From: Microbispora siamensis
GTDB lineage: Bacteria > Actinomycetota > Actinomycetes > Streptosporangiales > Streptosporangiaceae
Direction: 5' to 3'
Assembly: GCF_016863095.1 (NCBI RefSeq)
Contig: NZ_BOOF01000052.1
Location: 1 to 64,000, forward strand
DNA: 64,000 bases
Of the stretch, positions 49,222-58,403 are shown in pieces. Below the pieces are notes generated by a model. The model made no database searches, had not been told where the DNA came from, and saw only the letters and a program-made list of their open reading frames with translations. The stretch's first letter is position 1; each line of letters starts with the position of its first letter. The translations under genes were made by a program, and so were the position numbers.

Positions 49222-50739
49222 ATGGACGTGACTCCCCCCGGCGCGGCAGGCACGGCCTCCCGCCCGTCCCGAAACACCCCCTCCGGAATCCCGTTGGTGC
49301 TGCGCCGCCTGGCCATCGGCCTCGCGGGCGCCGCCCTCGCGGTGCTCGCGGGGGTCGCCTGCGCGCTGTCCTTCGACGACCTGCGGGCTCTGGCCGTCTC
49401 CGGGCGTGCCGAGCCACGGCTCGCCTACCTGTATCCCGCGGCGTTCGACGTCCTGCTGGTCGTCGCCCTGGTCAGCGTGCCGTTGCTGCGGGGTGCGCGG
49501 TTCCTGGTCCGGTTACAGGCGGGCTTCGTCCTGCTCCTGCTCCTGGCGGCGGCCGCCGCAGCGAACGCCGCGACCGCCGTCGGCGTCTCCTTCGACCCCG
49601 ACGCCTCCGCTCTCGTCGTCGCGCTGTTGCCCTGGGTGATGCTCGCCATCGGGCTGTGGCTGCTGCTGCTCCTGCTGAAGCACGTGCGCACCAATCGGGC
49701 CGATCTGGACGGCGACGACGACTCCGACGACGACCTGGTGCCCTTCGACGGCGTGCGCGAGCCCCGGGCCGCCGTCACCGCCCCCTATCCGGTGGCCGTG
49801 CAGGAACGCCCCGCGCCCGTGCACGCCGTCACCGAGGAGCACGGCGCGCCGCCTCTGCAGCCGGTTCCCGAGGCCGTGGCGCCTCCCGGCTACGTCCCCC
49901 CGCTGCCGGTCAGCCCGGTCTCCGAGACCGTCGCGCCACCCGAGTTCGCCCCGCCGCTGCCCGTCATCCCTCCGCAGGCCGAGGACGAGGCCGGACCGCG
50001 CGTCGTCACGCCCGACACCGACGAGGACGGCGTACGGCTGCCGCCCGAGGCGATCCCCGAATCCGTCCCCGAGGCCGAGTCGGAGACGACGCCGGCTCAG
50101 GAGCCGGACGAGCCCGAGCCCGAACCCGAGCCCGAGGTCCTGCCGGTCGTGCCTCCGACGGCGGCGCCCCGCACCCCGCCCGTCACCGCAGAGCCACCCG
50201 TCACAGAGTCACCCGTCACAGAGTCACCCGTCACAGAGTCACCCGTCGAGACGGTCGCGGGCGAGCACGCCCGCGACGCGGAGCACGTCGCCGCCGAGAC
50301 GCCCGCACAGCCCGCCGTAGACCCAGAGGCGCCTTCTCCCGCCCAAACGGGTGACCGTCCGGCGCAGCAGCCGCGCCGGAACCGGCCCGTGCGCTGGGGC
50401 GACCTCGTACGGCCGCACACCGGCGACGTCCTCGTCCACCCCCGCCCCAAACCGGAGGAGCCCGCCGACGCCGAGCCTGAGCGGCCCGAGGACGAGTCGG
50501 GCGTCGACACCCAGCCGCTCCGCCAGATCAGGGACGTGCCGGATCCCGCCCACGCGCAGGACTGCGCCGACCCGGCCGAGCAGGACGGAAGGCACGAGCC
50601 GTACGCCACCGAAGGCGGCCACCAGGACGCGCCGGAAGCCGGCCACGCCGAGGAGGGCGCCGGCAACGCCGAGGAGAGCACGGTGCCGATGGCGCCTCCG
50701 TCCGGCCGGATGCGCAGCACACCCCGCCCGCCCGCCTGA
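49222..50739 (+). CDS. DUF2637 membrane protein with long Pro/Glu-rich tail
   Basis: The 505-residue product has four N-terminal helices (residues 25-150) in the DUF2637 layout, with YLYPAAFDVLLVVALVSVPL as the signature segment. A cytosolic tail of about 340 residues follows, dominated by Pro, Glu, Asp and Ala, including the short tandem repeat TESPV three times. The tail is likely disordered. It is a chromosomal relative of the AICE SpdB-like proteins; function unknown. A strong hairpin follows. Confidence 0.8.
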   Translation: MDVTPPGAAGTASRPSRNTPSGIPLVLRRLAIGLAGAALAVLAGVACALSFDDLRALAVSGRAEPRLAYLYPAAFDVLLVVALVSVPLLRGARFLVRLQAGFVLLLLLAAAAAANAATAVGVSFDPDASALVVALLPWVMLAIGLWLLLLLLKHVRTNRADLDGDDDSDDDLVPFDGVREPRAAVTAPYPVAVQERPAPVHAVTEEHGAPPLQPVPEAVAPPGYVPPLPVSPVSETVAPPEFAPPLPVIPPQAEDEAGPRVVTPDTDEDGVRLPPEAIPESVPEAESETTPAQEPDEPEPEPEPEVLPVVPPTAAPRTPPVTAEPPVTESPVTESPVTESPVETVAGEHARDAEHVAAETPAQPAVDPEAPSPAQTGDRPAQQPRRNRPVRWGDLVRPHTGDVLVHPRPKPEEPADAEPERPEDESGVDTQPLRQIRDVPDPAHAQDCADPAEQDGRHEPYATEGGHQDAPEAGHAEEGAGNAEESTVPMAPPSGRMRSTPRPPA

Positions 50740-50881
50740 CAACCCGCGCGACCGCCCGTGAGGCCGCCGAGCCCGCGGCCCCACGGCCGTTCCCCGCAAC
50801 CTCGTCAGTCCGCGCGCCCCACGGCCGTCCCCCGACACGGTTCGGGCCTCCCGAGACGCGCTCGATGCGCCGGGGCCGTAC

Positions 50882-50927
50882 AGCGCGCAGGCCCGCCCGG
50901 CTGGGGAGCCGGACGGGCCTGCGCGCT
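50882..50927. terminator. Long hairpin after the DUF2637 gene
   Basis: 21-bp stem AGCGCGCAGGCCCGCCCGGCT / AGCCGGACGGGCCTGCGCGCT with one mismatch and a GGGG loop, between convergent genes and usable on both strands. Confidence 0.8.
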
Positions 50928-50966
50928 ATGGGGTGAGGGCGGGGGCCGCCCTACCGAGCGAGTGCC

Positions 50967-51236
50967 TTACACCCGCGACCCTCGCTTGATGCCGGCGACG
51001 ATGCCGACACCCACGACGGCCAGTACAACCTGCATGACGAGTTCGATCCAGTCGATGCCCGGCGTCGTGTCGACACCCATGACCTGGGCGATCGCGGTAC
51101 CGATGAGCGCCGCGACGATGCCGACGACGATCGTCAGCAGCCAGCCGATCGGCTGCCGGCCGGGCAGGAACAGGCGGCCCAGAGCGCCGATGACCGCACC
51201 GATGACGATGGCGCCGAGAATGGACTCGATTGTCAT
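50967..51236 (-). CDS. GlsB/YeaQ/YmgE-family membrane protein
   Basis: The 89-residue product is three hydrophobic helices with the family pattern ILGAIVIGAVIGALGRLFLP, PIGWLLTIVVGIVAALIGTA and VVLAVVGVGIVAGIKRG. These transglycosylase-associated small membrane proteins are stress-linked. It is monocistronic. Confidence 0.9.
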   Translation of the reverse strand: MTIESILGAIVIGAVIGALGRLFLPGRQPIGWLLTIVVGIVAALIGTAIAQVMGVDTTPGIDWIELVMQVVLAVVGVGIVAGIKRGSRV

Positions 51237-51325
51237 ATCGACCTCCCGATGAGGGTGACCCTTTCATCCTCGGACTGTCGGATACCCCACGGAAGAGAAA
51301 TATGCGCCCCATGAAAGAAAAAAGA

Positions 51326-51367
51326 GGGCGGCGGCTCGATTCCGCGCCTTGGTTCGAGCCGCCGCCC
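51326..51367 (-). terminator. Intrinsic terminator of the carD-ispF operon
   Basis: Perfect 14-bp stem GGGCGGCGGCTCGA / TCGAGCCGCCGCCC followed on the minus strand by TCTTTTTTCTTTC, a full rho-independent terminator with a U-tract, rare in this GC-rich window. Confidence 0.9.
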
Positions 51368-51428
51368 ACGTGTTAGTGAGACGCTCCGAGTCTCATTCCG
51401 GTTGGCATGTCCGATTGGAACGGAACAT

Positions 51429-51890
51429 TCACGCCGCCGGGAGGATCAGGGCGGTCGCGATGGCCGCGACGCCCTCGCCGCGACCGGTGAGCCCGAGGCC
51501 GTCGGTCGTGGTCGCGCTGACGCTCACCGGCGCCCCAGCGGCGGCCCCGAGGGCCTTCTCCGCCTCCGCGCGGCGAGGCGCGACCTTCGGCCGGTTCCCG
51601 ATGATCTGTACGGCCAGGTTGCCGATCTCGAATCCGGCCGCCCGCACCTGGCGGGCCGCCTCCTCCAGGAGGGTCACGCCCGCGGCGCCCGCCCAGCGGG
51701 GATCGGAGGTGCCGAAGAGCGCGCCCACGTCTCCGAGCCCGGCTGCCGACAGCAGCGCGTCACAGCAGGCGTGCGCCGCCGCGTCGCCGTCGGAGTGACC
51801 GGCCAGCCCGGTCTCCCCAGGCCAGAACAGTCCGGCGAGGTGGAGCTCCCTGCCGGATGCGAAAGGGTGGACGTCGACTCCGACGCCCAC
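51429..51890 (-). CDS. ispF: 2-C-methyl-D-erythritol 2,4-cyclodiphosphate synthase
   Basis: The 153-residue product (GTG 51890) has the metal site GVGVDVHPF and [16 protein letters not shown], the [17 protein letters not shown] segment, and the C-terminal [15 protein letters not shown] motif. It makes the cyclic diphosphate of the MEP isoprenoid pathway. It lies 17 bp behind carD in one operon. The usual upstream neighbour ispD is not here; carD is separated from other MEP genes. Confidence 0.95.
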   Translation of the reverse strand: MGVGVDVHPFASGRELHLAGLFWPGETGLAGHSDGDAAAHACCDALLSAAGLGDVGALFGTSDPRWAGAAGVTLLEEAARQVRAAGFEIGNLAVQIIGNRPKVAPRRAEAEKALGAAAGAPVSVSATTTDGLGLTGRGEGVAAIATALILPAA

Positions 51891-51907
51891 CCTTGGCGAT
51901 GTGATGT

Positions 51908-52390
51908 TCAGGAGTTGAGCACCTCGTCGAGCAGGGCCTCCGCCTTGTCCTCGTTGGTCTTCTCGGCCAGCGCGAGTTCGCTGACGAGGATCTGGCGTGC
52001 CTTGGCGAGCATGCGCTTCTCACCGGCGGACAGGCCGCGCTCCTTGTCGCGCCGCCACAGGTCGCGCACCACCTCGGCCACCTTGTTGACGTCCCCCGAC
52101 GCCAGCTTCTCAAGGTTCGCCTTGTAGCGGCGGGACCAGTTGGTGGGCTCCTCCGTGTGCGGCATGCGCAGCACGTCGAACACCCGCTCGAGTCCTTCTT
52201 GGCCGACGACGTCGCGCACACCGACGAGCTCGGCATTTTCCGCTGGTACCTGTACGGTCAGGTCGCCCTTGTCGACCTTCAGCACCAGGTAGGTCTTTTC
52301 CTCACCCTTGATGGTTCGGGTCGTGATGGCCTCGATCCGAGCAGCCCCATGGTGGGGGTAGACGACAGTGTCGCCGACCTGGAAAGTCAT
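51908..52390 (-). CDS. carD: CarD-family RNA polymerase-binding regulator
   Basis: The 160-residue product starts [20 protein letters not shown] and [20 protein letters not shown] (the Tudor-like RNA polymerase-interacting domain, residues 1-55), then a helical DNA-binding domain with [20 protein letters not shown] and [20 protein letters not shown]. It stabilises open complexes at many promoters and is essential in mycobacteria. Confidence 0.97.
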   Translation of the reverse strand: MTFQVGDTVVYPHHGAARIEAITTRTIKGEEKTYLVLKVDKGDLTVQVPAENAELVGVRDVVGQEGLERVFDVLRMPHTEEPTNWSRRYKANLEKLASGDVNKVAEVVRDLWRRDKERGLSAGEKRMLAKARQILVSELALAEKTNEDKAEALLDEVLNS

Positions 52391-52647
52391 GTGACGAGTA
52401 CCCCTTCCGCTGTACTCCAGGGTACCACGCGGTTACCGCCTCCCGGAACAGTGAAAGGAACATAACTGCAGGTCAAAGCCTCGTTTTGGGGCTTGACAAG
52501 CCACTCACTCTGTGAATCGGCATATGGGACATAGCAGGTGACCTGCACTGCTGCGGCACACGGACCGGGAGCCGACGCCGGACCGGTGACCGGCGCAGAT
52601 AAGGTGATTGCTGCCCATACACGTGCGCACCAAGGAGACCTCGAACC

Positions 52648-53298
52648 GTGACCAGCAGCAGCCGTCGCAGGGCGATCGCCATTGCCGCGCTCCTCGCCGC
52701 CGCCATCCCTGCACTGGCCGCGTGTGGCGCCGGTTTCGACGCCAACACCAATGTGCCGTACGCCCCGAACGAGGCGGGCGTCCTCTACGACGGCGACGGC
52801 CCCGGCAAGGCCTACGGCAAGAACGGCGTCATGATCCCGCAGGCGTTCATCCTCGGACCGGACTCCGGCCAGCAGCTCGCCGTCGGCGGGTCGGCGCCGC
52901 TCTACCTGACTCTCCTGAACAGCACGGGGACCCCGGACCAGCTCACCGGCGCCGTGCCCGAGGAGCAGAAGGCCACCCAGGTCAAGGTGCAGAGCCCCAT
53001 CGACCTCCAGCCGGGCGCGCTCGCCAAGACCACGGGGGTGACGGTCGAGGGCCTGAAGACGGCGCTGCGCGGCGGGGAGAGCATCAAGCTCACGCTCCAG
53101 TTCAAGAACGCCGGCGACATCGCGCTCACCGTGCCGGTCATCGCCCGCAGCCGCGAGTTCGCGACGCTGCCGCCCGCGCCGACGGCCACGCCCGCGGCCT
53201 CGCCGCTCGCCACCGGGAGCCCGGCGCCGTCGGACACCGCGACCCCGGAGACCACCGGGGCCGCCGCCTCCGAGTCGCCCGCCGCGAACGCCCAGTAG
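52648..53298 (+). CDS. Secreted lipoprotein, PCu(A)C-like fold
   Basis: From GTG 52648 the product is 216 residues: signal peptide with lipobox LAAC (Cys26), a beta-rich domain (about 30-170) with VMIPQAFILGP, APLYLTLLNSTGTPDQLTGA and LQFKNAGDIALTVPVI, and an Ala/Pro/Thr-rich tail. The core resembles DUF461/PCu(A)C copper-chaperone-like lipoproteins, but the usual Met/His copper ligands are not evident. It is divergent from carD. Confidence 0.8.
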   Translation: MTSSSRRRAIAIAALLAAAIPALAACGAGFDANTNVPYAPNEAGVLYDGDGPGKAYGKNGVMIPQAFILGPDSGQQLAVGGSAPLYLTLLNSTGTPDQLTGAVPEEQKATQVKVQSPIDLQPGALAKTTGVTVEGLKTALRGGESIKLTLQFKNAGDIALTVPVIARSREFATLPPAPTATPAASPLATGSPAPSDTATPETTGAAASESPAANAQ

Positions 53299-53316
53299 CG
53301 GGCCGCGTAGACATGC

Positions 53317-53348
53317 AGGAGCCCCTGTCCGGCCGGACAGGGGCTCCT
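53317..53348. terminator. Bidirectional hairpin, lipoprotein / regX3
   Basis: 16-bp perfect inverted repeat AGGAGCCCCTGTCCGG / CCGGACAGGGGCTCCT followed by TTTC on the plus strand, between convergent genes. Confidence 0.85.
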
Positions 53349-53391
53349 TTCATGCGTACGGGCCGCGCGAGCCGTACGAGGCCGTACGGAC

Positions 53392-54081
53392 TCAGTCGTC
53401 GGCGGGGTCGAACTTGTAACCGAGGCCGCGCACGGTGAGGATGCAGCGGGGATTGGACGGGTCGGCCTCGACCTTGGCCCGCAGCCGCTTCACGTGCACG
53501 TCGAGCGTCTTGGTGTCGCCCACGTAGTCGGCGCCCCAGACCCGGTCGATGAGCTGGCCGCGGGTCAGCACGCGCCCGGCGTTGCGCAGCAGCACCTCGA
53601 GCAGCTCGAACTCCTTCAGCGGGAGCTGCACCTGCTGGCCGCGTACGGCCACGATGTGCCGGTCGACGTCCATGCGGACCGGTCCCCCGGTCAGGACGGC
53701 CGACTCCACCTCCTCGACGTCGCCCTGCCTGCGCAGCACCGCGCGGATGCGCGCCACCAGCTCGCGGGACGAGAACGGCTTGGTCACGTAGTCGTCGGCG
53801 CCCAGCTCGAGGCCGACGACCTTGTCGATCTCGCTGTCCTTGGCGGTCAGCATGATCACCGGCACCTTGGACCGCTGCCTGAGCGAGCGGCACACCTCGG
53901 TTCCGGGCAGGCCCGGGAGCATCAGGTCGAGCAGAACGAGGTCGGCGCCGTTGCGGTCGAACGCGTCCAGTGCCTCGGGGCCGGTGGCCGCCACCGCGAC
54001 CTCGTACCCCTCTTTCCTGAGCATGTACGACAAGGCGTCCGAGAACGACTCCTCGTCCTCGACGACGAGTACCCGAGTCAC
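53392..54081 (-). CDS. regX3: Response regulator RegX3 (PhoP-type)
   Basis: The 229-residue OmpR/PhoB-family regulator has receiver acidic residues EDEE, phosphorylated Asp in LVLLDLMLPGLPG, Thr in VIMLTAKD and Lys in DYVTKPFSSREL. The C-terminal winged helix has EFELLEVLLRNAGRVLTRGQ and TKTLDVHVKRLRAKVE. It controls phosphate-starvation genes with SenX3. Its ATG overlaps the senX3 stop by 4 bases. Confidence 0.96.
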   Translation of the reverse strand: MTRVLVVEDEESFSDALSYMLRKEGYEVAVAATGPEALDAFDRNGADLVLLDLMLPGLPGTEVCRSLRQRSKVPVIMLTAKDSEIDKVVGLELGADDYVTKPFSSRELVARIRAVLRRQGDVEEVESAVLTGGPVRMDVDRHIVAVRGQQVQLPLKEFELLEVLLRNAGRVLTRGQLIDRVWGADYVGDTKTLDVHVKRLRAKVEADPSNPRCILTVRGLGYKFDPADD

Positions 54082-55268
54082 TTAGCGGCCTCCTGGGGGA
54101 TGGTCGTGCTTGGTACGGGGACCGCCTGACCGCCGAACGCGGGAAGGCGAAGAGTGAAGGTCGAACCGGAGCCCTCTTTGCTCCACACCGCGACCTCGCC
54201 GCCGTGGGCGACGGCCACGTGTTTGACTATCGCGAGGCCGAGCCCGGTGCCGCCGGTGGCCCGGGACCTGGCGGCGTCGACCCGGAAGAACCGCTCGAAG
54301 ATGCGCTCCTGGGCGCTTTCCGGGATGCCGATGCCCTGGTCGCTCACGCTCACCTCGACGGCGTTCCCGGCCGGCCTGGCGCTGATCACGACGCGGGTGT
54401 GCTCGGGGCTGTAGGCGACGGCGTTGTCGATGAGGTTGCGCAACGCGGTGACGAGAAGCTCCTCGTCGCCCCAGACCTTGAGACCCTCGGTGCCGCCCGC
54501 GACGAGCGTGATGTCCTTCGCCGAGGCCTTCGTGTTGCACCGGTCGATGGCCTCGTGGACGGTCTCGTCCACGGGCACCTGCGCGGGCGCCGGGATGGGC
54601 TCGCCACCCTGGATCCGCGACAGCGTGATCAGGTCCTGCACCAGGTAGGTCAGGCGGGCGGCCTCGTGCTGCATCCGGCCCGCGAACCGCTTCACGGCCT
54701 CGGGGTCGTCGGCCGCGTCCTGCACGGTCTCGGCGAGCAGGCTCAGCGCGCCGACCGGCGTCTTGAGCTCGTGGCTGACGTTCGCGACGAAGTCCCTGCG
54801 CACCGCCTCGACCCGCTGCCGCTCGGTCTGGTCCTCGGCGAGCACGAGCACCTGTCCGTGGGAGCCGAGCGGAGCCACCCGCACCGCGAACGACGTGGAC
54901 TCCTGCCCGAACTTGCGCCCGGCGGTCTCTATCTCGCTCTCGCGGATCTCGCCGTCCCTGCGGACCTTCCTGGCCAGCGCGAGCAGTTCGGCCGCCATGA
55001 GGGACTCCCCGCGTACGAGGCCGAAGGCGCGCGCGGCCGAACTGGCGCGCAGCACCCGGTCCTCGCGGTCGAGTACGACCGCCGAGGAGGGCAGCACGGC
55101 GAGCACCGACGCCACCCCCGGAGGCAGGCCGTCGTCCACCGGTTCCGGGGCGCGGGGCTTGTCCGTCTGCCGTCGGATCGCGAGCATGACGAAGGAGCCG
55201 AGGACGAATCCGCCCATCGCCGCCAGGCTCGCCAGCAACTCGTTCACATTCAGCAGCCTAGGCGGCAT
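54078..55268 (-). CDS. senX3: Sensor histidine kinase SenX3 (PhoR-type)
   Basis: From ATG 55268 (behind GGAAGAACC) the product is 396 residues: an N-terminal membrane helix (LASLAAMGGFVLGSFVMLAI), a PAS-like domain (about 45-150), the H-box FVANVSHELKTPVGALSLL, N-box LRNLIDNAVAYSPEHT, and G boxes DQGIGIPESAQERIFERFFR and GGTGLGLAIVKHVA. It phosphorylates RegX3 according to phosphate status with PhoU as partner. A PHO-box-like array lies in its promoter. Confidence 0.95.
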   Translation of the reverse strand: MPPRLLNVNELLASLAAMGGFVLGSFVMLAIRRQTDKPRAPEPVDDGLPPGVASVLAVLPSSAVVLDREDRVLRASSAARAFGLVRGESLMAAELLALARKVRRDGEIRESEIETAGRKFGQESTSFAVRVAPLGSHGQVLVLAEDQTERQRVEAVRRDFVANVSHELKTPVGALSLLAETVQDAADDPEAVKRFAGRMQHEAARLTYLVQDLITLSRIQGGEPIPAPAQVPVDETVHEAIDRCNTKASAKDITLVAGGTEGLKVWGDEELLVTALRNLIDNAVAYSPEHTRVVISARPAGNAVEVSVSDQGIGIPESAQERIFERFFRVDAARSRATGGTGLGLAIVKHVAVAHGGEVAVWSKEGSGSTFTLRLPAFGGQAVPVPSTTIPQEAAK

Positions 55269-55320
55269 TTCTGGTTCTTCCACCTGTCCGACCTGGCACG
55301 ACGGCCCTGTTTCCGGAAAA

Positions 55321-55353
55321 GTTCATCCGGCGGTCGGGATTCGTTCATAGATC
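55321..55353. promoter_or_regulatory. PHO-box-like 11-bp direct repeats
   Basis: Three exact 11-base steps: GTTCATCCGGC, GGTCGGGATTC, GTTCATAGATC. The outer units match the GTTCACC-type direct repeats bound by PhoP/RegX3 in actinobacteria. The site lies between divergent senX3-regX3 and phoU. Confidence 0.65.
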
Positions 55354-55372
55354 CGCGCGTAGCGTGGCGGCC

Positions 55373-56032
55373 ATGCGCGACGCCTATCACGAAGAGCTTG
55401 CGGCCCTGACCGACCGCCTGGTGGAGATGACCCGCCTGGTGCGGTCGGCCATGTCGAGGGGGACGACCGCCCTGCTCGACGCCGACCTGCAGCTGGCGGA
55501 GAGCGTCATCTCCCAGGACGAGGAGGTCGACCGGCTGCATCAGGAGCTCGAGGCCTCGATCTTCGAGCTGATGGCCACGCAGCAGCCGGTGGCGGTCGAC
55601 CTGCGTACCGTCATCACCGCCCTGCGGATGGCCGCCGACCTGGAGCGTATGGGCGATCTGGCCGAGCACATCGCCAAGCTCGCCCGGATGCGCCATCCCG
55701 AGTCCGCCATCCCGGCCGAGCTGCGTGACACGTTCGTCGAGATGGGCGCCATCGCCGAGAACCTGATCACCAAGGCGGGCAGCTGCATCGCCTCCCGGGA
55801 CATCGATCTCGCGAAGGAGCTGGAGGACGACGACGACGCGATGGACCGTCGTCACCGCCGGCTGTTCCGCGTCCTGCTCTCGAAGGACTGGGAGCACGGC
55901 ATCGAGGCCGCCATCGACATCACGCTGGCGGGCCGCTACTACGAGCGGTACGCCGACCACGCCGTACGCGTCGCCCGCGACGTCGTGTACCTCGTCACGG
56001 GTACGCGCGACGCGGACGCCCTCGCCGGCTGA
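55373..56032 (+). CDS. phoU: Phosphate signalling protein PhoU
   Basis: The 219-residue helical protein has two PhoU three-helix repeats: first AALTDRLVEMTRLVRSAMSR with VISQDEEVDRLHQELEASIF, and second LAEHIAKLARMRHPES... with ELEDDDDAMDRRHRRLFRVL and YYERYADHAVRVARDVVYL, carrying the E/DxxxD metal motifs. It dampens the phosphate-starvation response. It is divergent from senX3-regX3. Confidence 0.95.
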   Translation: MRDAYHEELAALTDRLVEMTRLVRSAMSRGTTALLDADLQLAESVISQDEEVDRLHQELEASIFELMATQQPVAVDLRTVITALRMAADLERMGDLAEHIAKLARMRHPESAIPAELRDTFVEMGAIAENLITKAGSCIASRDIDLAKELEDDDDAMDRRHRRLFRVLLSKDWEHGIEAAIDITLAGRYYERYADHAVRVARDVVYLVTGTRDADALAG

Positions 56033-56053
56033 CGCGACGGCACACGGGGGCGC

Positions 56054-56086
56054 GGAAGCCCCGGTCCTCGGGGGGCCGGGGCTTCC
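56054..56086 (+). terminator. Hairpin after phoU
   Basis: 11-bp stem GGAAGCCCCGG / CCGGGGCTTCC with an 11-base loop, 22 bp past the phoU stop. Confidence 0.75.
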
Positions 56087-56140
56087 TGCGTTCTCGCGCG
56101 TCGCTGGATTTGTCGCACGTGCCGAATAGTCTTCGCTCTC

Positions 56141-57568
56141 GTGCCGAGACGATCACGGGTGCTCTGGGCGGCGGCCGCGCTGACCGCGGTGGCTCCTACC
56201 CTCTACTTCTGGATCGTGTCGATCCTGGCCGGCGACTACGGCAGCCGGAGCTACATATCGACGTACTGGGGCTCCTGCCTCGGCTGGGACATCTATGATC
56301 GGGTCTTTCCCCGGACATACCTGATCACCGACTTTCCCCTCTTCTCGTACGGCGGAGCACCGCTGATCGTCCTGGGTTGCGCGGGCTGGTATCTGAGCCT
56401 CCGGAGCGGGCGAGCCCGACTGGGCAGGATCATCGGCCGTTGCGTCGCCGCCGTGCTGCTCGTCCTCAACCTCCCCGGCTTCCTGCTCCCCACCCTCGAC
56501 GCGGCGCTCGGCCCCGCCTGCCTGGACGCGTGGGGGCCGCCCGAGCTGTTCTCCGCACAGGTCGGGTGGGGGCTCTACGACTGCCTTCCGCCGGTCCTCG
56601 TCCTGCTCGCCGTGCGCGCTCCCCGGCGCGTGTTCGTGCGCCGGGGCCCGGTCGTCCGTACGACGGCAGCCGTCCTGGCGGTGACCGCGGTCGTCCTGCT
56701 CCCGGCGGCGTCGGCCCCACCCGGGAAGGTGAACGCGCAGTGGGAGCTCGGCTGTCCCGGATTCGGCGACGGCACGGTCAAGGGGCTGAGCGAGGCGGAC
56801 AAGCGCTTCCTCTGCACGGTCCGGTACGACCACCGGTACGGCTCAGGCCTGGAGGAATGGAACCAGGTTTCCGACGAGGCCGTCCTGGATCAGGGGCGCC
56901 ACCTGTGCGCGCTGGCGACCCGGCACGGGGGCGACATCCGGGCGCGGGCCGTCCAAGAGGCCCCGCAGGCGTCCCTGGCCATCGCGCTGCCGAGCCTGTG
57001 CCCCGCGGTGACCCGCGCGGAGCAGGCGGAGGAAGAGCGGTGGCAGGCGGAGTCGGACGCGTACGTCGCCCGGGAGGAGCGGGCCTGCGCGGCGCATCCC
57101 CGGCACCGCCCGAAGATCAGGCCCGTACGGCAGCGCCGGGCCACCATGTGGACCGAGTTCTGGACCATCGAGGGCTGGGAGGACGGCTACGAGGGCAATC
57201 CCCCGGACCTGGTCAAAGACCTGGTGGGAAGCGGCCGGGGCGCGCTGGCGATCTGGGCCGCCGACGAGGCCGGTTCCGCCTGCGTGACGGTCGAGTCCTA
57301 CACCCGGCGCCCGCCCCTGGAGACCAGGGGCTGGGAAGAGGTGGTCGAGGTCGGCTACGAGAGCCCGTCCGGGTCCCTGCAACTGGTCGGCGGCGAGGGA
57401 CCGACGCTGAAGGGGCTGACCGACCGCGGCCCGGGCTCGTACCGCGTCAGGGTCCACCTGCGCGGCCGCACGCTCGTGACCCAGGTGCCCGATCCCCCGG
57501 ACGGCGCCGTCGAACTCCTGGTCATGGTGTTCCCCGGCACCGCGAAGAAGCCCGTCGCCTACAAATGA
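56141..57568 (+). CDS. Unknown membrane protein with large extracytoplasmic domain
   Basis: The 475-residue product (GTG start) has about five hydrophobic segments in residues 8-200 (including VLWAAAALTAVAPTLYFWIV, PLIVLGCAGWYLSL, CVAAVLLVLNLPGFLLPTL, VLAVTAVVLLPAASAPP), then a 270-residue soluble region with paired Cys and a charged helix. The tail repeats beta motifs (VVEVGYESPSGSLQLVGGEG). I recognise no family. It lies alone between phoU and gpmA. Confidence 0.7.
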   Translation: MPRRSRVLWAAAALTAVAPTLYFWIVSILAGDYGSRSYISTYWGSCLGWDIYDRVFPRTYLITDFPLFSYGGAPLIVLGCAGWYLSLRSGRARLGRIIGRCVAAVLLVLNLPGFLLPTLDAALGPACLDAWGPPELFSAQVGWGLYDCLPPVLVLLAVRAPRRVFVRRGPVVRTTAAVLAVTAVVLLPAASAPPGKVNAQWELGCPGFGDGTVKGLSEADKRFLCTVRYDHRYGSGLEEWNQVSDEAVLDQGRHLCALATRHGGDIRARAVQEAPQASLAIALPSLCPAVTRAEQAEEERWQAESDAYVAREERACAAHPRHRPKIRPVRQRRATMWTEFWTIEGWEDGYEGNPPDLVKDLVGSGRGALAIWAADEAGSACVTVESYTRRPPLETRGWEEVVEVGYESPSGSLQLVGGEGPTLKGLTDRGPGSYRVRVHLRGRTLVTQVPDPPDGAVELLVMVFPGTAKKPVAYK

Positions 57569-57573
57569 CCGAA

Positions 57574-57601
57574 GGCCGCGCCCCTGATAAGAGGCGCGGC
57601 C
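57574..57601. terminator. Hairpin between convergent genes
   Basis: GGCCGCGCC / GGCGCGGCC with a 10-base loop, 6 bp past the 56141 gene stop and close to the gpmA stop. Confidence 0.75.
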
Positions 57602-57620
57602 TGCGGGACAGGTGCGAGGG

Positions 57621-58364
57621 TTACTTCTTGCCCTGGTTGGCGACGGCCTCGATGGCGGCCTTGGCGGCCTCGGGGTCGAGGTACTCGCCCTTGCCGACCG
57701 GGCGGAAGTCGGCGTCCAGCTCGTAGCGCAGCGGAATGCCGGTGGGGATGTTCAGGCCCGCGATGTCGGTGTCGCTGATGCCCTCCAGGTGCTTGACCAG
57801 CGCGCGCAGGGAGTTGCCGTGCGCCACCACCAGCACGTCGCGGCCGGCCGCCAGGTCGGGGACGATCTCGTCGTACCAGTACGGAAGCATGCGCGCGACG
57901 ACGTCCTTGAGGCACTCCGTGCGCGGCACCAGCTCCGAGGGCAGCAGGGAGTAGCGGCCATCGCCGAGCTGGGAGTACTCGTCGTCGTCGGCGATCGGCG
58001 GCGGCGGCACGTCGTAGGACCGGCGCCACAGCATGAACTGCTCGTCGCCGAACTCGGCGCGGGTCTGGGCCTTGTCCTTGCCCTGGAGCGCGCCGTAGTG
58101 GCGCTCGTTCAGCCGCCAGGAGCGCTTGACCGGCAGCCACAGCAGGTCGGCCGCCTCAAGCGCGATGTTGGCGGTCTTGATGGCCCGGGTGAGCACCGAG
58201 GTGTGCACCACGTCGGGCCGGATGCCGGCCTCCAGGAGCAGCTGACCGCCGCGCCGCGCCTCCTCCTCGCCGGTCGGCGAGAGTGTGACGTCCACCCAGC
58301 CGGTGAACAGGCCTTTGACATTCCATTCGCTCTCGCCGTGCCGCAGCAGCACCAAAGTCGCCAT
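57621..58364 (-). CDS. gpmA: 2,3-bisphosphoglycerate-dependent phosphoglycerate mutase
   Basis: The 247-residue product begins [13 protein letters not shown] (phospho-His motif RHG) and has [35 protein letters not shown], and the second catalytic site [19 protein letters not shown]. It interconverts 3- and 2-phosphoglycerate in glycolysis. Standard length for the dPGM family. Confidence 0.97.
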   Translation of the reverse strand: MATLVLLRHGESEWNVKGLFTGWVDVTLSPTGEEEARRGGQLLLEAGIRPDVVHTSVLTRAIKTANIALEAADLLWLPVKRSWRLNERHYGALQGKDKAQTRAEFGDEQFMLWRRSYDVPPPPIADDDEYSQLGDGRYSLLPSELVPRTECLKDVVARMLPYWYDEIVPDLAAGRDVLVVAHGNSLRALVKHLEGISDTDIAGLNIPTGIPLRYELDADFRPVGKGEYLDPEAAKAAIEAVANQGKK

Positions 58365-58403
58365 GCGGCCAATCCTATCGGCGTGCGGCGGACGTCCCGT
58401 TGG

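Noticed and set aside
50199-50250. Tandem repeat as possible CRISPR or regulatory array
   Set aside because: The 15-bp repeats lie in frame in a disordered tail and encode TESPV; no spacers. No CRISPR array was seen anywhere in the window.
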